Source: Coturnix japonica
Lineage: Eukaryota > Chordata > Aves > Galliformes > Phasianidae
Direction of reading: 5' to 3'
Length of the DNA: 64,000 nt
NCBI RefSeq assembly: GCF_001577835.2
Contig: NC_029516.1
Location: 119,950,077 to 120,014,076, forward strand
Shown here: in pieces, positions 1 to 12,519 of the stretch
Layout: the number at the start of each line of letters is the position of its first letter
Numbering within the stretch: position 1 is the first letter of the stretch
The notes under the pieces: model-generated
Seen by the model: only the letters and a program-made list of their open reading frames with translations
The model's database searches: none
What the model was told of the DNA's origin: nothing
Made by a program: the position numbers and the translations under genes

Positions 1-12
1 GGGGTGGCTTCC

Positions 13-53
13 CCTGTCACGGGCATAGGTAAATCTAAGTAACCCGTGACAGG
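13..53. repeat. Perfect 11-base inverted repeat (hairpin)
   Basis: CCTGTCACGGG at 13-23 and its exact reverse complement CCCGTGACAGG at 43-53, separated by a 19-base loop. No gene is adjacent within the window. Confidence 0.8.
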
Positions 54-59
54 TCACCG

Positions 60-3000
60 TATGATGATTATTATTACCAGATTCTTTGTCAGTCTAGTGC
101 ATTTGCCCCAGATAAATAGCAGTAAGTACTGCTTTACTCTTTAAAAAGAAAGCCTTGATTTTTTTTTTCTTGCAGAAACCTCATTCTTGTAAGAAAAATG
201 TAGGGTAGTGCAGTGATGAAAAAGGTGCTCGCTAAAATCTATTGATATTAACGTAATTAAGATATCCCCCTTGCCCACAGCAGAAGTTGAATACCTTTAA
301 TCCAGATGCTGTGAGTCGTAGGAACTAAGACTGTTTTTTGGAGGTTTTTCTCCTTCCTTGCAACATCCCAGTGGGGAGATGGATCCTGTCCTTGCAGCGT
401 GACACACACGGATCGTGTACAAAAGATATTATTCCTAACTACATCCTGCATAGGCTGAAGATTAAACAGCTTGATAACTGTCCAACAAATCATTAACGCA
501 CCCGATGATGCAGAAGGAGTCAATTAGTTGAAATATACTACTGGATTCCCTTCGCATTGCTCCTGTGCAGAGCAAGCCACTCCAGGCTCTTAGATCAGTG
601 CCCATTTTCTAATGGGTGGGGAAGGATGATGCCAGTGGCAGTGCAATTTACAGTCCTCAGATTGCAATCTCTACCACAGGATAAATGAGACTCATTTTCC
701 CACTGAGCTTGAGGGGGTTTTGCAAGAAAACTCAAGGCTAAAATGTTTATACCTGTGTTGCAGTGGATCAGGGCTTCGTACAACCCTACTCACACTGTCG
801 TGGTCTGCTACATACGCTTCAAGGCACATGTAGCTCCTGGATCCTGCTGGAAGCTAATGGCCCACGCACACTGGGGTGGAAAGTGCTGCCACCAGGCTTG
901 CAACACAACCTGAAGCAAAGCACCCAGCATTCAACTTATTTGGAAAAGCAGGCTAGTACGTCGCAGTTGGTGCTACCTCCAGTCCCTTTGTGCGCCGAGA
1001 TCTCAGCGTGGGTGTTCTCATGTGAGTGTTGCCAGCAGTGGGAACAGTGGGGCTTCCCATGGACATAGGGGACATCTGATGCCTTCTGGGGCTTCTCCCA
1101 TCCCTGCTGCACAAACAGCTCTCAGGCAGTGGGGCTGCCCTGGTACCACAGACAGGATCAGCATATTACTCCCTCTCCTGATTTTCCCATAATTTTCTTC
1201 TCAGATGTTTCATCTCACACAACTTTTGCATGTGAATATTTCTACCTCCTTCTTTTCACCTGGTATTTTGTCACTGAGAGACATCTTAATTCAAGGCCAA
1301 GTGCTTTGGCACTAATTTTCTGGGAGTCTGAACAAAGATGCCATGGTGCTATGCTCAAGCATCCCATGGCCATGGTTTCCTGCAGTTTGCATTCTGAGAC
1401 TCAGGATCTATCATTAACTAGCTGCACAATGGCTTCCAAGTGAGTCCCTAGGCACAGCTGACCTCAAGAGTGAATTTCTTTTCTCTGCTTTTGGTTGTTT
1501 GCAATCCGGCATGAGAGAGGTGGATAACATAAGTTAGATGCACACATGGGACACCACTACTTTGCCTGAAAGAACATTTTCTTGCCCTCTTTTGATCACT
1601 TCTTTACTGTGAGTCAGCATATGACACATTTTCCCAAAATACCTGGACACTGCTTACAAAAATAAATGTGGGTCAGATGGGAAAAAACATTATGAAGATC
1701 TGATTGTGCTGAGGCAGAAAAACAATCACATTCCTACAGATGGAGAGGAGCTCAAGGTCTTTTTTCCCCTTGGAAACTACTGGCCTCTTTCCTCACATCC
1801 CTACTCCAGGAACACCAGGAGTCTACGCTACAATTCTGCTGTGATTCCTCATAGGTCATTCAGGATGGGTGCCAGTCAACTTGACCTTCAGTGCTATAAT
1901 CAGCTCAAGCAGTAGAGAGCTCTAAATGTCATACCTGGTCATCAAAGTTATGTGGGCTACAAAATGCACAGCAGGTTGGGAGATACAAACTGGAGAGAAC
2001 AAAGCAAAATAAGGTCTGTTATTCTTTGCCCATCAGGAGCAGGCGGGGCAAGGCAAGTTTCCACCTCCTGAGCAATGAGTGTTTGTCCTTTTTTCTTTTC
2101 TTATTTGGCTGAGGCAACGTTGGAAGGAGAACGTAGTGGCTTTTCATGTTTTGACTAAATATCGCTTTTGGGTCAATGTAGCGGAGCAGCTGCACCAGCA
2201 AAGGTCAGCCGTTCTGTTCCATGGGGTGCGGCCATCAACCTTTCCAAATCTGGGTATTTCTGAGTCAGAGCCTTCTGTTTTTCCACTCAGCAGGCCGTGC
2301 TGTGGAAATGCATGTTCAAGGCAGATCACTGCATGGTCACTGGGGGACTGGAACAGGCAGCTGGATCCAAAGGCCTCAGCTGAGAAGGTAAAGTTGGTAC
2401 TTGCTGCTCCAGTAATGAAAACCAATGTGCTGCATCAGGGCCAAATCCTAGGAAAACAAGGTTATAGAAGGTCTGTGTAACAAGAAGTGCAGCTGGGAGG
2501 AAGTGTGAAAGGATTTGGCCTTTTGGTCATGACCAGGTATCCATGACCAGGTATCCTAAGGATGTTAGGAGGACACATCATGTTTTCTTTTAGCTGTGGG
2601 GAGAAATAAGGTAAAAGTCAGAGCTGTGTTTGGGGCTGACACTGTCCAGAGGGGCAGCATATAGGAAAGCCAAGAGCAGCCCTGAGAGACAGCATGGAAT
2701 GGAACAGAATGGAAGGGACAAGGACCTGAAAGGAAGGGGAGCAGAAGTCAATGGTCACAAACCTAGAGATGATAGAGTGTAACAGCATGTAACATATTGT
2801 GTAGTTGGGAGGTCTCTTTGAATGTCCATTTGTTTTGAAGAAGTTATTAAGAGTCTGAGCAGGGAGGATTTTGAGTAAAGAAATAATGAATGCAGCTTGA
2901 GAACCGAGAAGATGAAACAACACAGGAGCTAAAATGCTTGCTTTGTTTGATTTCTTTTTCATAACCTACCTTCAGTGGAGTCATGCATTCCTTACCAAAC

Positions 3001-3610
3001 AAAAGCAAAATCGTGTTAGGGAATTGGTAGCCAAATATAAGGTTACGTGTGCACAGCTTGGCTCCGATGCAACAAAGATGATCCTTCATGCTGCTTTACT
3101 CAGCAACTTCATCCAGATTAATAGGGTGTCATCCAGCCAAGGACTGATCAGATCTAAGATTGATGCAGATTTTAAGGAAGCCAAGAGTAAAACGTCAAAA
3201 GGTTAGGCCAGCCCCTTTGTATGAAATCAAAGAAAGCAGCTCTGCCTACCAGAAGGACCATGCAAGTAAAATATGGGTTTCAACTCAGTCACAAACAAAG
3301 GGGTATTTTGTGAGTAAAAGCACGTTCAAAATCGCTTCCACAGAGATATTTAGAATGAGATCTGTTAAAGACATTAAGATTGCCAGCAGAGTTTATTCTG
3401 AATAGCAAATGAGGCTAAGTAGATCTAAGCACAGCTTTCAGAGGTGTGTGAAGCTCATACATAAAGCTCATTCTCCTACTCATGCAGTGATGTGAGTAGT
3501 ATCTCATAGGTCATCAGCCAGAAGTGCATGGTGCTTATTCTTACCAACAACCAGGAGGTGTATTTTAAATGTCCTAATGAAGAATACTAATAGTTGTCTG
3601 CAGGGAACGG
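60..3610. other. Intergenic, nothing recognised
   Basis: Non-repetitive DNA with scattered short open frames on both strands (longest 133 codons, plus 2079-2480), none with a recognisable domain or splice pattern. No CpG island and no clear CR1 tail. Confidence 0.6.
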
Positions 3611-3617
3611 CTGTTTA

Positions 3618-3903
3618 CGAGGGTGGACAGTGATAGGACAAGGGGGATGGTCTTAAACTGAGATAGGGGAGGTTTGGGTTAGATATTAGGAGGAAGTTTT
3701 TCACACAGAGGGTGGTGACGCACTGGCACAGGTTGCCCAAGGAGGTTGTGGATGCCCCATCCCTGGAGGCATTCAAGGCCAGGCTGGATGTGGCTCTGGG
3801 CAGCCTGGTCTGGTGGTTGGTGACCCTGCACATAGCAGAGGGGTTGAAACCAGATGATCATTGTGGTCTTTTTCAACCCAGACCTTTCTATGATTCTGTG
3901 ATC
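3618..3903 (+). mobile_element. CR1 LINE fragment, 3' end
   Basis: Has the typical CR1 3' untranslated order: GTTAGATATTAGGAGGAAG, CACTGGCACAGGTTGCCCA, CCCATCCCTGGAGGCATTCA, and the tail CTATGATTCTGTGAT. Truncated at its 5' end, as most CR1 copies are. Confidence 0.9.
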
Positions 3904-6215
3904 ATTAATTTATACATTACCTTGAGAATAAGTCATTTTCCAACCTACTCTCAAGCAACCTGTACAGAATATATAATCTACCTTTATTCATCACACATAT
4001 ACATGCTGATATTCTGGTTTTATGAAATGAGTCATCAGCAGGCTCCAAAACTCTTTTCCTTTTGAGATGTCTCTTCTCCCCATCACGATTGGCTCAGATC
4101 CTTTGTAAACTTTATCTAAACAGCGTCCTTCAACTTCCTTGTTTTTCTAGGCAGCATAACAAGCCCAACCCTTCAGTAAAGTCAGCAGATTTCAAGTACC
4201 ACGGAGATGGTGTCAGCTAACCAGGTAGAGTAACACAGACAAATGTCACCGATGGGTTACAACCGCTTGCATGACTAATGTGCTCCAACATGTGCCCAGC
4301 AAAATGTCTCACTTCAGACTGAAATTCAAACTGGTCTCTAAGAAAGGGATTCATAGCGTCTGGAAACCTAATCCTTGCATCTCCTTTGTAAGGTCAAGGA
4401 GAAGAGGTGACAGTGCCGTTAAGCCGTCACCGAATAAATGCAGGTGATTTCCAGAAAGATATAGATTGCTGCCACACAGCTGCAAATTTAAATGCCTTCT
4501 CCATAGCAAGCAAGCGTTTTATTCCCACAAGGGAATAAAACAGCTCCTCCTGCCAGCCCAATTTGATTCTTAAAGCAGATCTGTGGAAACAATGCTGGAG
4601 AAACAAAGCTCTGCAGTATTGTTTATATGTATCCCTTTCCATTTCTCTTCAGCCCATATATCATGAGACCAACATATGCGGTCAAAGAAGTTGAAAATCT
4701 GACAGTGCTTCTGCAGACCATGCCAAGAACAGAGCCTTACTCTGTGGAAGGTTACACAAGCTGTGATGTATCTGAAGAAAATCAGGAGCAACAGAAACCC
4801 CACTAGGACACGTCAGTCCCAGTTCTTTCCAGTGCTGATGATTGTTATGGTGAGGTGCAGCATTTACGCCAGAACTGATGTCACATTTAATCTCCTGGCT
4901 GTAGCAAAGTGAGGCATCATAAGCTTTGGTACATGAAGGCTGAAGAAAGCTTGGACTAGAAATAAATATTAAATACGTAACTGTGATGATAATTGAAGGT
5001 AATTAACTGTGAAGGTAATTAACGTGGAGATATTTTACTAAGGGCTGCAATGAATTCTCCATTAATGGACTTCTGTAAATTCAGGTCAGATTCCTCCCTC
5101 CTTCTCCTCTTTCCTAATTGTGCACCTTTGGTCAACACAGAATAAGTTCAGAAATACTGTTTAAAGACTTTATGATGCAGAAAGTCAGAATAGATGAGTA
5201 CAGAGTCTCCTCGCGGCGAACCAGTGAACTATATATGAACCAGATGAGGATGCAGATCCTAACACAATATTTTCTAGCCCTTGCGCATTCATGCTGGTTG
5301 GACACAGGCTGTCTTGGATTTGTATGCCCAAGTTTGGGTGAAATTTCACTTGGGCTTGCACAGAGGCATTAATATCGCCCTGTCTTCACCAGAAATCCCT
5401 GAATACATGCCTAAATAGCAAACATTGGGCACAGGAATGGTGACTCTCTGCCAGAAGTTCTGTGTAAAAGCACTCACAGCAGGAAAGCTTAAGAGTATTC
5501 TGATTTAATTTAGAACTCAAACATAGTTTTTCTTAATTAATAAAAATAACTCTCTTTGTTTCCAGAATCTGACCCTGGACGCCCTCCCATCCCATAAAAG
5601 AAACCAAAAGACTTACCCAATTGGTTAAAAAAGCAATAATGGTGGAAGCTAACCAATACCAACTTACAATGATTTTTGCCATGCACGTTTCATTGCCTTC
5701 ACACAAATACCCTATGGCTTTTGCAGCTGTGAATGCATTGTGAACAAACAGGGGGCTTAGTGTTCCTACCATAAGCTGCACATCTCAGTTGCTATGTGGG
5801 TGTGAATCAATACAACACTTAGCAGCCATCCAGCACTTGCTGCATAACTCTGAAACACACAGTGCACATGCAGTGCAGCTCAGGTGCATGGCACAGTCCT
5901 GTCCTCCAGAAAAAAACTGGGTCTGGAACACTGGTTCTCCAGGTTAAAGATCTGTCGTGAGTCAACAGCATGAGCTGTCAAGGCAGAGGAACTTCCTGAG
6001 AAGTGAAATTGCTGTTTGCGTATTGCTCAGCACGTCACACCCAGTACACGTTACTGTGAAGACGGCGTGTGAGCAGGAGATCACATTGCAAGGGGTAAGG
6101 AGGTGCTCGTGGAAAACAAGGTAAGGAGGTCAGGAGAACAGCTAAGCAAGCTCGCTTTGTTTGTGGTCCAAGGGATCCTACAACAAGCCCTACTTGCATG
6201 CCAAGTGGGCTGGAG
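3904..6215. other. Intergenic, no gene seen
   Basis: AT-rich DNA between two CR1 copies. The only notable element is the tandem TGAAGGTAATTAAC pair. Short open frames look random. Confidence 0.6.
4994..5023. repeat. Tandem pair of TGAAGGTAATTAAC, 16-base period
   Basis: Two exact 14-base units at 4994-5007 and 5010-5023. Each contains GGTAATTAAC, which resembles homeodomain and HNF1 half sites. No repeat family recognised. Confidence 0.7.
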
Positions 6216-6520
6216 AGAGAATCACTGAATCACAGATGAATTACAGGGGATGGAAGGGAACTCAAGAGATAATGGAGTCTGACCCCGCTGCTAAAGTGGG
6301 TTGCACAGGTAGGCATCCAGACAGGTAGTGAATATCTCCATAGAAGGAGATTATACAGCCTCTCTGGGCAACCTGTGCCAGGCTCTGACACCCTTACCAC
6401 AAAGAAGTTCTTCCACATGTTTGCGTGGGACTTCCTGCATTCAGGTTTTAGACCATTGCTCCTTGTCCTAGTATGTCCCTATCCCGCACTGATGCCCAGG
6501 ATTGTTCCCTTTCCCTGCCC
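6216..6520 (-). mobile_element. CR1 LINE fragment, 3' end
   Basis: Inverted tail (AATCACTGAATCACAG) followed by the reverse of the CR1 3' region, including GGCAACCTGTGCCAGGCTCT and AAGAAGTTCTTCCACATG. The 5' edge is blurred by divergence. Confidence 0.85.
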
Positions 6521-9500
6521 AATGCACAGTTTAATGCCTCCCACACAACAGTTGAAGGTGCATTCTGGCTCATCACCCAAGATCAGGGATATCAAATAAT
6601 AATGACCCCTTGCATCACCCTGCTTGTCACGCTCTGTCACTTGGTGTCAAGCCATTGATTGCTTAGTTTTGAGTCCAGAAGGTCAGAGGGCCACCAATCT
6701 GCACATGCAGTGTATTATGAATTCAACAGTGCATTAATGCACATCCCATAGCAGAGAAGAATTACACAGGTCAACTCTTTTCCTGGAATTAAGACTGAAG
6801 TGAAGGAAAACGTATATTGTGCCTTTCTTTTGACATGTGCTCTTCACATATTCACCACTAGAGTGAATTAGTGTGACTGTCCCTCAAGAAACAGTCTGTC
6901 ACTGCTCATAAATGCTCACGTCAACACTATCCTCCCCCAAACTCCTTCAGCACTGAAACTGTGTAGTCAAGCTCAAAAGGTAAGTAACGCTGATGTTAGA
7001 GTGTTCAGATCAGGTGTTTATATGACAGCGCCTATGGCATGATTGAGAAAATCACCTCTATTGCTGGGCTAGGAATTGAAAGAGCACAAGAGCAGACAGT
7101 AGAGGAAAGTAAATCTTTCTGTGCCTATAGCACAGGTAAGATGCTCAGCAGACTTCAATGTGTTTCAGAATAGAGCATTGGGAATTCCATGTGAAAGAAT
7201 CAGGTGGCTGATGAGAGTTTTCACTCATCACCTGGGGTGTTAGATTGCGGCCCTGATTGCAAGCACACGCACCTCTGATCATTTCTGTGTCAGAGAAAAA
7301 TTAAACCAATGCATCAGATTAGCTCCAGACAGTATTCAGCATCATCTGCATTAGCAGCAAATGCTGGCAGCCTACATGCTGAATTCGCCCTGCATGATTG
7401 AGCCCACAGGTTACAACTGTCTTATAAAAGCATCTGCTGATAATAGAGGCATTAATATTGGATTCCTGCTTTGTCTCCTACAGGAACTTTACGCTTTCCC
7501 TACGTACGTTACAAATATCTTTAATACCCACAGCCTCATACGGAAAAGTTTTGCTTATATGGCGCAGCCATCAATAAAACTGATTAGATGCGCCATGCCT
7601 GCAGCAACCACCTCCATTTCTGACAATAGCAGCTCCCTTCTGCAGAGAGCACTCATCATTCTGCCCTTCTAGGACAGGAAAGAAGAGGAGAACTGAAGCT
7701 TCGTGACTCATTTGTAGGAGGCAATACTCATCTGAGCAGCGGAGCCTTGCAGGGTCTCCTTGCACAGCGATGTCAGTGTGCCCTGTGCTGCTCAGGCACT
7801 CAAGTCAGCCTGCTGGCCTGGGGCTGGCATCCAGGTGAGAAGAAACTCTATGTTAGTGTGATGCCAGTCTCCTGGCCGATACAGACTGGGCTGTCTGCAA
7901 CTGTGTTGTCTTTTGGCCTTACAGCTCTGCAGTAAAGCCTGTTGGGTCCTCCTGGCCTATCTATAGTCCAGTTACATACTTTCCTTAAATTCCAACACAA
8001 CATGTTTAAATCTGAAGCATTTCCAGCCAGAAGCTTCAGAAAAGAAGCTTCAAAATAGCAGAGACATGAAAACTCTGCAAATACTGCTCCAGTACAGGAG
8101 AAGAGAGTACAAAGAAAACTGGCCATGGTGTATTTCAAGCTCAAAATCCATCAGTAAGAGGATTATATTAATATATATATATACATCACTATCTAATGAA
8201 GTGATTTTCTCTCTGGCAAGCAATCATACAATAGGTCCTCACCTGGTGACAGCAGTAAGGCACCTGCCTTGTTTGCCATCATAATGGCATTTCAAAGAAG
8301 CTATTCATCCAACCCTAAGCCCACAGAAACTAAACTAAACAATTAAAAAGACACAACCCAGCCAACTGCATCTTACTGCTGTGTCTTAAGCTCCCACACA
8401 GAGATGCATTTAAACAGTGCATTGAGATTAAATGAAGAGGTGAAAAGCCCCTGCCCCAGGCTTTTCCTCCTCTTCTTTCTTCTGGAAGCAATTCTGACAT
8501 AAATCAAGGAAATAACAGCTTTGCTACATCTTTGCCATGCAGACACGTAGCATTTGATGGGACAAAGGTCCAGTCTAGGAGTCTGTCCCAGTTACCAGCT
8601 GAGACACCAGCAGGAAAATCACGTAGGTCCCAAAAACATCCAAGGAAGAGCAAAGAAACAAGAGCAATGGGGTGGAAATGTGAAACAGGTGTGGAAGTCC
8701 CTTGTGCTTTGCCTTTTGGTTTTGTTTTTCTTGCCGTAACTGTTTCCCTAACCCCTTTACTCCCACACATTTCTCAATGTGTAATTTTAATCATGAACAC
8801 AAATCTCAACAGGCTTTAGGGCAAAGAGCTGGGCTGAAACGCTAATATAAGGCAAAGGGATGCTGACAGATGAAAGCAGCCTGCAATGAAGACAGAGGCA
8901 TAGAGGTGCGCTTGGGAGACCTGGCCGCTCCAGGATGCTCACTGCCTTTTTAAGAGCACAAAATGTAGAGTATTTCAACGAACAGCCAGAAACTGGGGAA
9001 ACAGTAAGTGAAAAGAACCTGCTTTTACTCTATTCACTAAGCAGAAAGAGAGTAAAGTAGGCAGATCCAAAGTGAAGCTTAGCTGTATGGCAGATTTCAA
9101 ATCCACTTGCTATAAAACCCTACTGGAACTCACTCAAAACATACAAGCAAGGATTCCAAGTACAGAACAGCAATATTTTTCCTTCAGTGGATTCCTGACC
9201 AACACGTGAAACACTGAATTGGTATCTCATGCAATCTTGATGTTTCACCATCGCCACAAGTGACTCATAGCAATTTTCTTATCTCCTCTTTGTGTTCTCC
9301 GGTGTTACAGAGGATATTCTGTACTTCCTGCAGCCTCATCCACCCTTCTGATAAGAACGCCAGGTGTCACACATAGACCTCTCAGGACAAGGGAAAGAAA
9401 AGTGAATAAATAAGACTACAGGGAGGAGGAAGAGAAGGAAAAGCACTTTTTTCCTTGTCGTGACATCAGGCAGACAATGGGAGCAGATGCCTTATGCTTT

Positions 9501-10013
9501 CACGCTGCCGTGTGCACTCTCTCAGACTGGTGGCTGCTCCTTCGGTGTGCATGTACACGGCACAAATGGCACATTGCTCCCCTAACACCTGCAGCAAAGA
9601 TTCCTCAAGCTCCCTTCAGCACAAAGTCTCCAGGTCTTTGCCACAAAGCAAACACACAGCTTTCTTCCCTTTCCCTCCTGCCTGCACTGAAAGGGAAAAT
9701 GCTGACTTCAGAGCAGTGAGCCCTGAGCAGCACTCTGCTCCTACAGCAGCCTGTAGCTACCAGCTGCATAGCCACAGGCCTCATGTTGCTTGCTTCATCC
9801 CGGTCACAGCGGGCTTTGCTGCTAAGAGGATAACTTAATGGTAAACCCTTCCTCACAGCAGAGGCACAGAAAGGCAGAGGGGAGTTCTGCACCACCCACA
9901 ATGCTGCTTCTGACCTCACAGAGGTCTTCTCAAGCACAGACACTGACAAGGCATCCTTAACATCTAAGAAACTAATGTTGAATGTTAATGTTTAGTTAAG
10001 AAACTAAATGGCC
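6521..10013. other. Intergenic, no gene seen
   Basis: Mixed composition, with a slightly GC-richer part at 9470-9930 where overlapping frames of 80-114 codons occur on both strands. None is recognised, and the overlap suggests composition effects rather than genes. Confidence 0.55.
8165..8183. repeat. Short (TA)n repeat
   Basis: Alternating TA run of about 19 bases in intergenic DNA. Confidence 0.8.
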
Positions 10014-10175
10014 TCATGTGGAGAGGTTCAGGTTGGATATTAGGAAACACTTCTCCTCACACAGAGCAGTGCTGCAGTGGCACAGGCTGCCCAGGGAGGT
10101 GGTGCAGTCACCGTCCCTGGAGGTGTTCAAGAACCGTGTGGACGTGGCACTGAGGGACGTGGGCAGTGGGCATGG
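10014..10175 (+). mobile_element. CR1 LINE fragment lacking its tail
   Basis: CR1 3' region from GGTTGGATATTAGGAAACAC through GGCACAGGCTGCCCAGGGAG to GTGGCACTGAGGGACGTGG. The final tail repeat is missing, so the copy is truncated at both ends. Confidence 0.85.
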
Positions 10176-11607
10176 TTTGCTAGGCAAACGATGTCCTAAC
10201 GGCCTAATAGCTTTCATACATGCCACTGAATTAGTAAAAGCCTTGCACAGCGTCCCATTAAGTTGAAATAAAACACAGCCATTTAATTCATTATGACTAG
10301 CAGGGCAAGAGCCTCCTTCCCACCGCAGCACGCTCTGCTCACTCTGCCTATACTGGAACTAATTCCTTCAGTCTCAAGAGCCCAGAGAACTCAACTCAGA
10401 AAGCCACTAGGAAAAAAAAACACTGTTAAATGCTGTTACTGGAGATTGACGCAGCAATTCCCAGCTGGCCATTTTTGATACACAAAGTAATTTACCCAAG
10501 AAAATAAAACCAGATGCATTTGTATCAGGAACTTGTGCTTTCAGTGGAAAACAATTCTACTTTTGTCTTTATTAGAATTAAACTCTTTAAGGCCTGAATT
10601 CTCTATACATTATTCATGCCGTTACATTTTAGATCGGCAGAGAGGTAATCCATCAGCTCATTAGCTCCAAAATGTGTTTAACAATACATTTTGCTAAGCT
10701 CCCATAGTAAGAAAAACAGAGAAACCTGGAGCTATTAACATCTTTTTATCGTTTGTTAAGAACTATCGAGTTAGGGCACTGGAACCATTGCTTTATCTCA
10801 ATTAACCATGATGATATAATAACACCTTTGGAGATTTGCTACCTGGGACTATTCTCATGATGGTCGGCAAATGGTCCTCCCTCATTTCATTGAGACTGTT
10901 GGGATCTTTCTGAAACCACATCCAGCCACAACAGGGCTTCCTTTCTGCAGATGGCAGCCCCCACGTCAGCTTGGCACAGCTTTCCTTTATCACAAGTGCG
11001 AGATGCTTCCTTGCGCTGATAGAGGAGCTATGGAAAACATGCTGGGCTGCATGGAAAAGTTGATTCTATACACACTTGACAGCCAGCAGCATATCCAGCC
11101 AGTAACGTTACACTGATCTGAATAGTAAACCTTTAGGATCAGGGTTTTAGGGCACCAGTTGCACACTCGATTTGGACAGAGCAACAAAGTGCAGGGTGAG
11201 GCAGCAGCACACAGATGCTTATTGCTGGTGAGCTCAAACATGAGACATCTCCTTATCAGACAGAATGAAAGCACGGGCAATTGTTATGGCTGCATTCATT
11301 CAGTTCTGGTTTTCTGTTTTTTGACACACAAAACAAGTACAGAAATGTGAAATTCAATCTCTCGGCAAGCTGCCACCTCACCTGTTGGTAACACAAATGT
11401 TGGGCTTTTAAAACTAAGGGCACCATAGCAGCGAATCACTGGAAAACAGAAAGATCCAAATACTGCCTATTTCAGCAGCAGGGGGATGGATTTTCAGAGG
11501 GAAAGGAACGTTCTGTTCTGCAAGGTACTGAACAGTGAGCAAGGCAGAAAAAGGAAGACCATTAACTCTAGCAGCTCTTCCATAGGTCAGCCTGCTTTTG
11601 TGGCTTC
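10176..11607. other. Intergenic DNA or distal CHST10 3' region
   Basis: No recognised gene. If a poly(A) signal near 10569-10574 rather than 11608 is used, part of this would be CHST10 3' untranslated sequence. In human the next gene on this side is LONRF2; no LONRF2 exon was recognised. Confidence 0.45.
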
Positions 11608-11613
11608 TTTATT
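11608..11613 (-). terminator. Candidate poly(A) signal of CHST10
   Basis: AATAAA on the minus strand, about 900 bases past the CHST10 stop codon. The intervening stretch (11614-12519) has no other gene and no clear CR1 insertion, so it may be the 3' untranslated region. A further AATAAA on the same strand lies near 10569-10574. Which one is used cannot be told from sequence. Confidence 0.35.
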
Positions 11614-12519
11614 AATCTCGACTGTTAGAAGACAAAACAAAACATGTGGCATCTTTGATTTCTGTATACGTTCCCACAAATAAAATTAATTCTTTAAGTC
11701 ATTTTTCCTTACACTTCCCCTGACAGTTTCACGTTTCTTGTATGCTCCATTTGATTCTGGTATTCTCAGATAACTTACACAGCCAGGAGTTAAATAATAC
11801 CTTGAAAATCAAGGGTAGAATGATGAGGCTCAATAGACCAGTAGTAAGTACAATAAACACTTGACAAAAGTACAAAGATAACTGGGCTCTAGAACCAGCC
11901 CCTTTCTGAACAGTTCTAAAGCTCCTGTCTAATCGAGTTCATTCTGTGACAAACAAAAATGGGATTAGATCAGCATTACTATTATTATAGCAGCCACATG
12001 ACAGAAACTAGATGATTTTACTTGTAAAGCATTCGATCAATCTTTAGTCCTGTACTGGCCTCTAATTATCAAAGCTCATGGGAGACTGCGTGCCCTTCTC
12101 ATGAGCATGAATCATCGAGCTCACGCACACATCAGCGTTAACCTGCAGTGAAACTGCCATCTTTCTAAATACTTCACAGCGTCTTCAACTTGCTTTGTGC
12201 CTGGGAGAAGAAGGAGGAAGACTATCGCCCATTTGTTTTTCCATTGTTTTTTCTCCCTGGAGGGAAAAGGGAGAAATGGAATCCCCGTGTTTTAGATAAC
12301 TGACTCCATTCCTAACGGATTGCAATGTCACATATTGAAAATACGGTCAGTAAGCAACAACTATAAGCCCCTAACTCTTCATGTGACACATATTTCACGG
12401 AAGAACGGAGTAACATCAAAAAGCTAGAAAACAAAAGGTCATTCTCATCTCTGTCAGCGTTGCAGCTGGTATTCACGTAGGTTTCCATTAAGACACTTCC
12501 CCAGAGCTTATCCCAAGTG

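Noticed and set aside
1-12000. LONRF2 exons expected on the left from human gene order
   Set aside because: No open frame or CpG island here matches LONRF2; the gene probably lies beyond the window.
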